This document shows positions 1-5,679 of a stretch of DNA of 8,359 bases, piece by piece. Under the pieces are notes generated by a model that saw only the letters and a program-made list of their open reading frames with translations, ran no database searches and was not told the DNA's origin. The position numbers and the translations under genes were made by a program. This DNA comes from an uncultured Clostridia bacterium. Its GTDB lineage: Bacteria > Bacillota > Clostridia > Oscillospirales > Butyricicoccaceae. Position 1 is the stretch's first letter. Each line of letters starts with the position of its first letter. The stretch is from assembly GCA_910586575.1 (NCBI GenBank), contig CAJUJQ010000134.1, positions 1 to 8,359 of the forward strand, written 5' to 3'.

Positions 1-136
1 AGCGCACCCGGCCCATCTGGTCCGGGAACGAAAGAGACAGCTCGCCCTGCCCGGTCGTACCCGCGCCGTCGCGCAGGCAGACCAGCTGTTCCCGCTTCAC
101 GCGCCCGTAGAACGGGCAAACCGGCGCTCTCGGCAT
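1..136 (-). CDS. Small Cys-containing phage protein, C-terminus cut off by window edge
   Basis: An open frame starts with ATG at 136-134 and runs without a stop to the left edge, giving 45 complete codons. The protein begins MPRAPVCPFYGRV and has cysteines at residues 7 and 20. An AGGGGG ribosome binding site lies about 8 bases upstream, and a strong promoter (185-214) sits just before it, which together support the start. The C-P-[FY]-Y/F-G-R opening resembles small zinc-ribbon-like proteins found in Firmicutes phage early or middle regions, where further cysteines follow near the C-terminus. That part is outside this window, so metal binding is inference. The frame is GC-rich at third positions like its neighbours. 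It appears to begin a new transcription unit separate from the replication genes, although read-through from upstream is possible. Function unknown. Confidence 0.62.
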   Translation of the reverse strand, partial: MPRAPVCPFYGRVKREQLVCLRDGAGTTGQGELSLSFPDQMGRVR

Positions 137-184
137 ACTGCAAGCCCCCTGTCTCGAGTAATACGATTTGTAATATTCAGTAAA

Positions 185-214
185 ATTATAACACACTGTT
201 TCGTGAAATGACAA
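185..214 (-). promoter_or_regulatory. Sigma-70-type promoter with extended -10
   Basis: On the minus strand a TTGTCA -35 box (209-214) and a perfect TATAAT -10 box (185-190) are 18 bases apart. TG-T directly precedes the -10, giving an extended -10. Expected transcription start is near 178, leaving a leader of about 40 bases before the ATG at 136. It lies in the 126-base AT-rich gap 137-262, which otherwise contrasts with the GC-rich genes. The leader contains two direct ATTAC repeats about 12 bases apart, with no clear operator palindrome. The match to vegetative consensus suggests host RNA polymerase uses it without a phage factor. Confidence 0.7.
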
Positions 215-247
215 GCTGCCTTTTTGCACAAACTCTGTTTTGGGAAA

Positions 248-281
248 GGGAAATCGCCCCGGTTAAGGGGCGGCTTCTCCC
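248..281 (-). terminator. Stem-loop over the stop codon of the 103-aa gene, possible weak terminator
   Basis: Arms CGCCCC (255-260) and GGGGCG (267-272) form a six-pair GC stem around a six-base loop. The TAA stop codon of the upstream gene (265-263) lies in the loop. A second arm pair, 248-253 with 276-281, can lengthen the stem across a small internal loop, with one G-U pair in minus-strand RNA. The downstream side has only interrupted T runs (TTTCCC twice), so it lacks the T tract of a good intrinsic terminator. It sits between the last gene of the upstream unit and the promoter at 185-214, where a terminator would be expected. Confidence 0.35.
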
Positions 282-574
282 ATTGTCTTTTCCATCTCGC
301 GCAGCAGCGCCTTTGCCGCGGGGCAGTCCGACCGCCGCACAATTTTCAGGACCGTTTCCGCCACGATCCATTTCCGTTCCCGTGCCTGCATCTGTTCCAG
401 CTCCTGCGTAAGCGCCGCCTTGATCCGGACGCCGTCCGCGCGTCCGATCCGTCCCAGCCCATGCAGCTCATACAGCAGGCACAGCGCCAGATAGGCGGTC
501 CGCTCGGACGGCGGCAGGGCATCCGGCAGCGGTTCCCGGCGAGCGGCGCGGCGGTTTATTTCCTCAAACGTCAT
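263..574 (-). CDS. Conserved small helical phage protein, 103 aa, function unknown
   Basis: This gene begins with the ATGA overlap on the rusA stop (571-574), a typical translational coupling arrangement. The protein (MTFEEINRRAAR...) is 103 aa, mostly charged and apparently helical. An N-terminal helix is followed by a [L]-P-D-x-L-P-x-S-E turn, then Y-L-A-L-C-L-L-Y and a long Arg/Lys/Glu-rich helix around residues 50-100. From memory of the family, similar short proteins that open with 'MT[FY]EE' and carry 'PDGL...E...L..LY' are common next to RusA or late regulator genes in clostridial phages, without assigned function. There is no signal peptide, membrane segment or metal motif. The stop lies inside a stem-loop (248-281). 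It is a real gene by overlap, codon use and family resemblance, but its role is not known. Confidence 0.75.
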   Translation of the reverse strand: MTFEEINRRAARREPLPDALPPSERTAYLALCLLYELHGLGRIGRADGVRIKAALTQELEQMQARERKWIVAETVLKIVRRSDCPAAKALLREMEKTMGEAAP

Positions 575-963
575 ACCGTTTCCACCTTCACGTAAATGCC
601 CGGAATTTCCGCCCAGAACTTTTCCACGATCTCACAGCAGACCTGGGCGTCGTCTTTCCAGAAGCCCGCATCCGTCATGCAGTCCTTGAGCAGCTTCTGG
701 AGGTTGTCTGTATCGGGCTTTGTAACCCGGTATTCCCCGTCCTTGTGCCGTCCTCTGGGGAAGCACCACTTCACAACCAGCCGTGCGCCGCCTGCGATGG
801 GCTCTGCGGGCTTCTGACGGCACAGCCGGTCATACATCATAGCCCGCGCGTTTTTTAGCTCCTGCGGCTCGTAGAAGCGCGGCTTGCCGTTCACTACCCG
901 CACCTGTTTTTCTTGGTGTGTCACGGTGGGCGGGTTCATCGGCAGGAAAAATTCAATCGCCAT
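571..963 (-). CDS. rusA: RusA-family Holliday junction resolvase (crossover junction endodeoxyribonuclease)
   Basis: The product is 130 aa, close to the usual 120-140 aa of RusA proteins. RusA is a dimeric, Mg2+-dependent nuclease that cuts four-way DNA junctions symmetrically. The opening FFLPMNPPTVTHQ matches the family N-terminus. The catalytic core is T-K-P-D-T-D-N-L-Q-K around residues 81-90, followed by D-A-G-F-W-K-D-D at 98-105. D84, D86, K90 and D105 (or D104) fall at the same spacing as D70, D72, K76 and D91 of E. coli RusA, so the active site appears intact. I chose the ATG at 963 because the family begins here; an upstream in-frame ATG at 1032 would add 23 residues unlike RusA and lies deep inside the preceding gene. 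The start overlaps the 77-aa gene by 11 bases and the stop overlaps the 103-aa gene by 4. In this context it probably resolves branched intermediates made by phage replication and annealing before packaging. Confidence 0.9.
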   Translation of the reverse strand: MAIEFFLPMNPPTVTHQEKQVRVVNGKPRFYEPQELKNARAMMYDRLCRQKPAEPIAGGARLVVKWCFPRGRHKDGEYRVTKPDTDNLQKLLKDCMTDAGFWKDDAQVCCEIVEKFWAEIPGIYVKVETV

Positions 964-1186
964 AATCCACACCCCGCCAGGTTCCGGTTTCTTTGTCGTA
1001 GACGATATACCCAATATGAGCCAGCATGTCAATCAAAAACAGCGGGAGATCTGTGTGACATTTCACCCAGTCAAGCACACGGTCACTTTGAACTGAATAT
1101 TCCTGCCCCGATCGTCTTCGGTGTAATGGCGGCATTTTTTTTGCCACGGAAAGACGCTGGTCATAGGCTCTAATTCGCTTTGACAT
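953..1186 (-). CDS. Small conserved phage protein upstream of rusA, 77 aa, function unknown
   Basis: A 77-aa basic N-terminus (MSKRIRAYDQRLSVAKKMPPLHRRRS) is followed by a compact predicted helical part (S-D-R-V-L-D-W-V ... L-F-L-I-D-M-L-A) and a C-terminal beta-like end, G-Y-I-V-Y-D-K-E-T-G-T-W-R-G-V-D-Y. The ending Y-[DN]-x-E-T-[GK]-x-W-x-G-V-[DN]-Y is one I associate with short proteins sitting next to RusA in clostridial phages; the function is not established. The helix-helix-strand layout could be winged-helix-like, which is only inference. The gene overlaps rusA by 11 bases, supporting reality and coupling. The ribosome binding site is weak (AGGT about 10 bases upstream of 1186). The ATG at residue 18 is an alternative start but would discard the conserved-looking basic region. 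It is the first gene after the noncoding gap. Confidence 0.68.
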   Translation of the reverse strand: MSKRIRAYDQRLSVAKKMPPLHRRRSGQEYSVQSDRVLDWVKCHTDLPLFLIDMLAHIGYIVYDKETGTWRGVDYGD

Positions 1187-1266
1187 ATTCGTTTTACCTA
1201 ATTAAATCGTTAAAATTTCTCAAGAAGGACAACTTCCTTTGCCAGTGGTCAGGGGGAGGCGTCGTT

Positions 1267-1290
1267 GTCGTGCGTGAGCTTACGCACGAC
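1267..1290. repeat. Imperfect 24-base palindrome with flanking outer stem
   Basis: The arms GTCGTGCGT (1267-1275) and ACGCACGAC (1282-1290) are exact inverted repeats. The six central bases GAGCTT extend the symmetry, broken only by one G/T pair, so the folded RNA of the plus strand would have a 10-pair stem with a four-base AGCT loop. Farther out, CAGTGG (1243-1248) and CCACTG (1300-1305) form a second six-pair stem, and GGG/CCC runs lie between. The structure is not followed by a T run on either strand, so it is a poor intrinsic terminator. Its size is compatible with a dimeric protein site or an extruded hairpin at an origin. Confidence 0.75.
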
Positions 1291-1303
1291 GACTTACCCC
1301 CAC

Positions 1304-1351
1304 TGTCCCTCAGGGACAAAAACGGGTACGTCCTGTCCCTGTCCCTGTCCC
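1304..1351. repeat. Cluster of five TGTCCC/GGGACA hexamers (iteron-like)
   Basis: TGTCCC occurs at 1304-1309 and in three uninterrupted tandem copies at 1334-1351. A fifth copy is inverted (GGGACA, 1313-1318). The first and inverted copies form the perfect hairpin TGTCCCTCAGGGACA (1304-1318). The hexamer also occurs singly elsewhere in the GC-rich genes (for example near 2246, 2696, 3923 and 4656), so it is the clustering of five within 48 bases that is notable. The opposite orientations allow several mutually exclusive hairpins. Candidate binding sites for the replication initiator or an operator; the short unit also allows simple slippage expansion. Confidence 0.7.
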
Positions 1352-1387
1352 TCAAGCTGGGCAAACAGCTGCTGTATCGATATATTT

Positions 1388-3613
1388 TTAAGACTTTTTC
1401 AGCCCGATTTCCCCGTCCTCAATCCAGAAGCCGCCATGATCCCGCAGCCTGCGCCGGACGGTCTTTTCCGATACGCCCATGTACTCCGCGAGGTCGTTTA
1501 TCGTTACCTTTTCGCCAATCCCGCACGCTTCATAGGCCGTCATAACGCTGTCCTTCCGTTCTTTTTCGCGTTCCTTCGGGGTTTTCTTTTTGGCGGAGGC
1601 GCGTTTCCAGGGCATAGCCGCGGCCTCTGCCTGGATATCCGCCAGCGCGCCGCTGTCGTCCAGCCGGTGAATGGGGAAGTCGAACCACATATTGCGCGTA
1701 GGAAACCGCGGGAACTCCCGAAGCGTACCCTCCAAGCGCCACGCGGTGCAGACGGCAGCGGCCTTTCTGGCTGTTTCAAGGCGCGGCAAATAAGCCTGCT
1801 CCGGCAGGTTTTTTTGACAAATTTCCCGCATGACCGCAGCGCTGCACGCGTCGTCCTGGGACGCTTCTGACGCCTTCCCGGCTTCTGTAAGCGCGGCCAT
1901 ACACGCCGCGCAGACCGCCTTATTTTCGATCTGTTTCCGCAAATCGTCGGACACTTCCAGTTCGATCAGGTCCAGCAGCGCGTCCGGGTCGCGCGCGAAC
2001 ACGCCGCTGCCGCTGGCGCGGTCCATACTGCGCTTGCCGCCCTGCGCGCCCTTGGAATGGTGGTGGCAGTAAATGACCGCCGTCCCCAGCTCGGTGCAAA
2101 CCTTGTCAAACTGGTTGCAGAAGTGCGCCATCTGGTCGGCGCTGTTCTCGTCGCCGGTAATGACCTTGTAAATCGGGTCAATAACTACCGCGATATAGTC
2201 CTTTTTCGCGGCGCGCCGGATCAGCTTCGGCGCAAGCTTGTCCATCGGGACAGACTTCCCGCGCAGGTTCCAGATATCGATATTTTTCAGGTGCTCCGGG
2301 GCGATGCCCAGCGCCTCATAAACATCCCGGAAGCGGTGCAGGCAGGAAGCCCGGTCAAGCTCCAAATTGACATACAGCACCCGCCCCCGCGCGCACGCAA
2401 ACCCCAGCCAGGGGCGCCCCTCCGCCAAACAGATACACAGCTCGATCAGGCTGAAGGACTTGCCCGCCTTGCTCGGCCCCGCCAGCAGCATTTTATGCCC
2501 CTGACGCAGCACGCCTTCAATCAGCGGAGGCGACAGCGCGGGCAGGTTGTCCCAGACGGCGGCCAGCGGCTCCGGGTCGGGAAGGTCGTCGTTGACGCCC
2601 TCGATCCAGTCGCGCCATTCCTCCCAGGACGCCTTGCCGATATTGGTATCCGCGAGGAATTGCTTCCTGCCGTCCCGCAGCACGCCGGGCATCCGGGACA
2701 GCCGCGAGGGATTGCGGTTCTGCTTGTCGAGCATCAGCCCGTTTTTCTCGCAAACCTGATACAGGTAATCGATGCGCCTGCGGTATTCCTCATAGTTGCC
2801 CGCGTCGATCCGGACAATCGCGTGCAGGCTTTTCCCGCCGGAATGCACCAGCGCCGCGACCGGCAGGTCCAGCTCACGTATGATTGCGTTTTGTTTCCCG
2901 ATCGGGAGCGTATCGGATTCGACCAGCGCGTAACGGAACGCGCTTACGTTTTCATTTTTGACGCCGTTCCCGTCCAAGGGATTAAACCGGATCCATGCGC
3001 CCGCCGCGGGGGTATAATCCCCCAGCACCGCGCCCAGGTCGCCGCCGCAGCCCTTCAGCTGCTCAATCAGCGTGCCGGCCGTGCGGTCATAGCAGCCCTT
3101 TGTCGGGCCGTAGCCGCCGTCCTCTTTCTTGAAACTGCGTGTCACATAACCTACAATATCATCTTTTTCAAACAGCGTTTCCAAATATCGGATCAACTGA
3201 TTTTCCGGGTTCCATTCCGCAGGCTCCTGGACTTCCGCCTCCTCAACCCAATTCTGGTCCACCACACGGCCATCTTTCTCGCACAGTCCGCCTATGTATT
3301 CTTCCCAGCCCATTTCACGCCCGTGCTGCTCTACCCCTCGAACATCAGGGCACGCAGTCTGCCAGCCTCTGGAAAGCGCCATCTGCACGATCGTTCCGGC
3401 GGTAATTGGGTTGCCATTCCCCCGGAAGCTCGCCCATTTTTCTGCGCACTCCCGGGGGTGGTAGCGGGCGCTGTCGCGCCTGCTCCAATCGTCCCAGTCC
3501 TTTACGGAACAGCCCGATTCCTTCAGGCCCATTCCGACATTCAGCCATTCTTGATAAGTTAATTCCGCAGGTTTTATGTGGTCAAGTGCCGCAAGAAGGT
3601 CATACTGCCGCAT
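1388..3613 (-). CDS. Phage primase-helicase: PriCT-2-like, AEP-like, RecA/RepA-type ATPase and winged helix
   Basis: This is a 741-aa multidomain replication protein. Residues about 3-85 (Y-Q-E-W-L-N-V-G-M-G-L-K ... C-A-E-K-W-x-S-F ... T-A-G-T-I-V-Q-M-A) match the primase C-terminal-2 pattern, here placed at the N-terminus. Residues about 205-325 look like an archaeo-eukaryotic-type primase core: V-E-S-D (231-234), S-G-G-K-S-L-H (258-264, sxH-like) and N-P-S-R-L-S-R-M-P-G (301-310). A RepA/AAA_25-type ATPase follows, with Walker A GPSKAGKS (379-386), Walker B I-A-V-V-I-D-P (474-480) and Y-C-H-H-H-S-K-G (515-522). A Lys-rich linker (about 671-689) leads to a C-terminal winged-helix-like segment (E-Y-M-G-V-S-E-K-T-V-R-R-R-L, 710-723). 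The start at 3613 has AGGAGG six bases upstream and overlaps the helicase gene by 14 bases; an ATG at 3691 would extend it far into that gene without a good site. Likely role: replisome loading, unwinding and primer synthesis; primase activity is inferred from motifs. Confidence 0.85.
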   Translation of the reverse strand: MRQYDLLAALDHIKPAELTYQEWLNVGMGLKESGCSVKDWDDWSRRDSARYHPRECAEKWASFRGNGNPITAGTIVQMALSRGWQTACPDVRGVEQHGREMGWEEYIGGLCEKDGRVVDQNWVEEAEVQEPAEWNPENQLIRYLETLFEKDDIVGYVTRSFKKEDGGYGPTKGCYDRTAGTLIEQLKGCGGDLGAVLGDYTPAAGAWIRFNPLDGNGVKNENVSAFRYALVESDTLPIGKQNAIIRELDLPVAALVHSGGKSLHAIVRIDAGNYEEYRRRIDYLYQVCEKNGLMLDKQNRNPSRLSRMPGVLRDGRKQFLADTNIGKASWEEWRDWIEGVNDDLPDPEPLAAVWDNLPALSPPLIEGVLRQGHKMLLAGPSKAGKSFSLIELCICLAEGRPWLGFACARGRVLYVNLELDRASCLHRFRDVYEALGIAPEHLKNIDIWNLRGKSVPMDKLAPKLIRRAAKKDYIAVVIDPIYKVITGDENSADQMAHFCNQFDKVCTELGTAVIYCHHHSKGAQGGKRSMDRASGSGVFARDPDALLDLIELEVSDDLRKQIENKAVCAACMAALTEAGKASEASQDDACSAAVMREICQKNLPEQAYLPRLETARKAAAVCTAWRLEGTLREFPRFPTRNMWFDFPIHRLDDSGALADIQAEAAAMPWKRASAKKKTPKEREKERKDSVMTAYEACGIGEKVTINDLAEYMGVSEKTVRRRLRDHGGFWIEDGEIGLKKS

Positions 3614-5204
3614 CGCCGCCTCCTTCCGGCACATAGCTTTCCGGGGTGACGCCGCGCGGCAGCTTCCAGCCGTTTGCCGCAATGCGGTCAATCATTTTGG
3701 AAGCGTGCGCGAACTGCCATGTTCCGACATGCCGGAACCCCCGGTTTTCCAAAAAGCGGATCTGCTTGGGTGTTGTCAGCCCTTCCGCCCGCCGCTTGTC
3801 CAGCCGGTCCAGCAGCTTTGCGGCCTTCCCGGCGTTTTCCACGGCGTCCGGCAGGATGCCGAGCTTTTCAAGGGCCTGCACCTGCTTGCCGCTCGGCGGC
3901 CCCATCTCCCAGCCGAACGCCGGGACATAGCCGGAAAGGTCCTCCGCCTGGATGCTCATTTCAAATTGAAGCGGGTCCACCAGGCGCTGCTTCCGTTTCC
4001 GCATTTCGGAGAGCTTCTTTGCAAGCGCCTCCTCGCGCTGCTGCACGACCTCCTCGCTCGCGGCCTTTTCCGCCTCCTCCAGGTCTACCGCGTTCCCGGC
4101 GGCTTCTTCCAGATTGGCGGTTACCCGCTGCGCGACCTCCTCGTTTTCGCAAATCAGGTTTGCCGGATGGCAAAGCTCGTGCCGCTCGGTGTGCCACAGG
4201 AAATCGAGCAGCAGCAGATGGTCTTTGCCGGGGAAAAGCCGGGTGCCGCGCCCCACCATCTGCGAATACAGCGCGCGTACCTTTGTGGGCCTGAGCACCA
4301 CAATGCAGTCAACGGCGGGGCAGTCCCAGCCCTCGGTCAGCAGCATGGAATTGCACAGCACATTGGTTTCCCCGCGTTCAAACGCGGCCAGGGTTTCCGC
4401 GCGGTCGGCGCTTTCGCCGTTGACCTCAGCGGCGCGGAAGCCCTTTGTAATCAGGATATCACGGAATTTTTTCGATGTCGTCACCAGCGGCAGGAACACA
4501 ACCGTGCGCCGGTCGGCACAGTGCTTCGCCATTTCATCCGCTATCTGATGCAGGTACGGATCGAGCGCCGATCCCAGGTCTGCCGCCCTGAAGTCCCCCG
4601 CCTGCACGGCTACGCCGGACAGGTCGAGCTTCAGCGGGATGGTCATTGCGCGGATGGGGGACAGATACCCCTCCTTGATTGCTTTGGGAAGCGTATACTC
4701 ATACGCCAGCGACTGGAACACCTGCCCCAGGTTCTTCATATCGCCCCGGTCCGGGGTCGCCGTCACCCCCAGTACCCTTGCGCCCGGAAAGTGCTCGAGG
4801 ATCCGCTGATAGCTGTCCGAAATCGCGTGGTGCGCCTCATCGATGATGATGGTACCGAAGTAATCCGGCGGGAACCGTCCCAGACGGCTTTCCCGCATCA
4901 GCGTCTGTACCGAACCGACCACGATCCGGTACCAGCTGCCGATACAGGTCTCCCCCGCCTTTTCGGTCGCGCAGCCAAGCTTTACCGCCTTGCGCAGCTT
5001 ATCCGCCGCCTGTTCCAGCAGCTCCCCGCGGTGGGCCAGGATCAGCACCCGGTCCCCCTGCCGCACGCAGTCCGCCGCAATATTCGCGAATACGATGGTT
5101 TTCCCACAGCCTGTGGGCAGCACCAGCAGCGTCCTCCGTCTTCCCTCCTTCCACTCACCTTCAACCGCTTCCCGCGCCGCCTGTTGATACGGCCGAAGCT
5201 CCAT
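3600..5204 (-). CDS. SF2 DEAD/DEAH-box helicase (SSL2/ResIII type) with C-terminal tandem repeat
   Basis: A 534-aa ATP-dependent superfamily 2 helicase. The N-terminal RecA lobe begins at once (M-E-L-R-P-Y-Q-Q-A-A, a Q-motif-like start). It contains Walker A LPTGCGKT (29-36), D-E-A-H (122-125) and T-A-T (148-150). The second lobe carries N-S-M-L-L-T-E-G-W-D-C-P (285-296) and motif VI Q-M-V-G-R-G-T-R-L (315-323). All motifs look intact. A charged, coiled-coil-like segment spans about 352-405. Two related helical repeats follow, P-x-G-K-Q-V-x-A-L-x-x-L-G-I (437-450) and T-P-K-Q-I-R-F-L-x-x-R-G-F (478-490). The start at 5204 shares one base with the DUF669-like stop (TGATG) and has a GGAAGGCGGGGG purine-rich site upstream; a longer frame to 5423 would lie over the preceding gene and is not helicase-like. 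In phages of this type the helicase is usually next to the primase and recombination genes and probably unwinds forks or recombination intermediates. Confidence 0.9.
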   Translation of the reverse strand: MELRPYQQAAREAVEGEWKEGRRRTLLVLPTGCGKTIVFANIAADCVRQGDRVLILAHRGELLEQAADKLRKAVKLGCATEKAGETCIGSWYRIVVGSVQTLMRESRLGRFPPDYFGTIIIDEAHHAISDSYQRILEHFPGARVLGVTATPDRGDMKNLGQVFQSLAYEYTLPKAIKEGYLSPIRAMTIPLKLDLSGVAVQAGDFRAADLGSALDPYLHQIADEMAKHCADRRTVVFLPLVTTSKKFRDILITKGFRAAEVNGESADRAETLAAFERGETNVLCNSMLLTEGWDCPAVDCIVVLRPTKVRALYSQMVGRGTRLFPGKDHLLLLDFLWHTERHELCHPANLICENEEVAQRVTANLEEAAGNAVDLEEAEKAASEEVVQQREEALAKKLSEMRKRKQRLVDPLQFEMSIQAEDLSGYVPAFGWEMGPPSGKQVQALEKLGILPDAVENAGKAAKLLDRLDKRRAEGLTTPKQIRFLENRGFRHVGTWQFAHASKMIDRIAANGWKLPRGVTPESYVPEGGGDAAV

Positions 5205-5225
5205 CAGAACGCCCCCGCCTTCCAT
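5200..5225 (-). repeat. Gene-junction repeat, copy B (end of DUF669-like gene, start of helicase gene)
   Basis: This 26-base stretch encodes the end of the tail peptide WKAGAF, the stop, and the first codons of the helicase (M-E). It is identical at 22 of 26 positions to copy A at 6803-6828. The four differences are all transitions: two fall at third codon positions, one changes Thr to Ala, and one turns TAA into TGA. The run GGAAGGCGGGGG doubles as the ribosome binding region of the helicase gene. Confidence 0.75.
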
Positions 5226-5668
5226 TTCGGGGCCTGGTTGTTCTCCGGCTCCAGGAACCGGTCGATATCGTTTGCCTGACGCTCTTTTCCGTCGTTCCCG
5301 GTATAGGGGCGGACCGTCACCTTGCAGCGCCCGCGGGCCCCCAGCACCTGGTTCCAGTTCATCCGCAGCCGTTCGCCGTGCTTCCTTGCGCCGATGCTGG
5401 TGAAAAACTGGCACAGCTTCCACTCGTACCTGTCGTAAAGGAACAGGTTGCAGGTAACGCTCGCGTGCCCCTGCGGGGAGTCGATCCCCAGCGTCAGGAT
5501 CGCCTTGTTGCAGGGCGGTATCTTGGACGAACCGTTATGCCGCCCGCGCTCAAAGCCTTCGACCACAAAATCGTATTCGCCCTCCGGCAGCAGCACCCAG
5601 CCGACGCTTTCGTTTTCGATCTCATCATCCCAGGCAAGCTCTCTGCCCATTGTCTCAGCCATTTTCAT
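5204..5668 (-). CDS. DUF669-like phage protein, candidate ssDNA-binding protein
   Basis: A 154-aa soluble protein. The pattern L-P-E-G-E-Y-D-F-V-V-E (27-37), a beta-rich middle, Y-E-W-K-L-C-Q-F-F-T-S-I-G (81-93), M-N-W-N-Q-V-L-G-A-R-G-R-C-K-V-T-V (102-118) and Y-T-G-N-D-G-K-E-R-Q-A-N-D-I (122-135) fits DUF669, a family that sits beside AAA_24 ATPases and helicases in Firmicutes phages. An OB-fold, ssDNA-binding role is my inference from context and the strand-rich pattern. The protein ends N-Q-A-P-K-W-K-A-G-A-F, a tail shared with the RecF-like ATPase. A strong AGGAGG lies only 3-4 bases before the ATG at 5668, whereas the in-frame ATG at 5662 (152 aa) has a better spacing of about 9, so the true start could be either. 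The stop overlaps the helicase start by one base. Confidence 0.8.
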   Translation of the reverse strand: MKMAETMGRELAWDDEIENESVGWVLLPEGEYDFVVEGFERGRHNGSSKIPPCNKAILTLGIDSPQGHASVTCNLFLYDRYEWKLCQFFTSIGARKHGERLRMNWNQVLGARGRCKVTVRPYTGNDGKERQANDIDRFLEPENNQAPKWKAGAF

Positions 5669-5679
5669 CGTCCTCCTTC

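Larger units (their letters stand above)
1187..1387. other. Noncoding, repeat-rich gap; candidate phage replication origin
   Basis: This 201-base gap follows the primase-helicase stop and is one of only two noncoding stretches in the window. From right to left it holds an AT-rich patch with ATCGATATAT (1376-1385), an 11-base perfect palindrome ACAGCTGCTGT (1365-1375), clustered TGTCCC hexamers (1304-1351), an imperfect 24-base palindrome (1267-1290), and an AT-rich stretch at about 1187-1226. Short direct repeats, strong hairpins and an adjacent AT-rich unwinding zone beside the gene for the initiator or primase are the usual ingredients of phage and plasmid origins. No good promoter for the downstream 77-aa gene and no T-tract terminator for the primase gene was found. 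No open frame here looks coding. Alternatives are a structured regulatory RNA or an operator region. Confidence 0.5.

Noticed and set aside
97..371. Two minus-strand open frames (97-342 and 186-371) at the left end
   Set aside because: They cross the promoter gap and run out of frame over the 103-aa gene, with no ribosome binding site or family resemblance. The frame starting at 136 explains the region better.
1304..1351. CRISPR-like array
   Set aside because: The repeated unit is only six bases, tandem and without spacers, so it cannot be a CRISPR array.
1180..1870. Plus-strand open frames (1180-1545 and 1265-1870) over the repeat-rich gap and the end of the primase gene
   Set aside because: The translations contain low-complexity repeats from the TGTCCC array and then an antisense reading of the primase gene. 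No coding signature.
2057..3562. Plus-strand open frame of 501 codons opposite the primase-helicase gene
   Set aside because: It is an antisense shadow created by GC-rich codon use on the minus strand. The translation has no recognisable domain, and the minus-strand frame has clear primase and ATPase motifs.
3576..5279. Plus-strand open frame of 567 codons opposite the DEAH helicase gene
   Set aside because: Composition is low in sense (many Arg, Pro, His), there is no domain, and it lies fully over an intact helicase gene with all motifs. Treated as a shadow.
5205..5423. N-terminal extension of the DEAH helicase by 73 residues
   Set aside because: It lies over the end of the DUF669-like gene and does not resemble helicase sequence, and the coupled ATG at 5204 gives the family's usual start.
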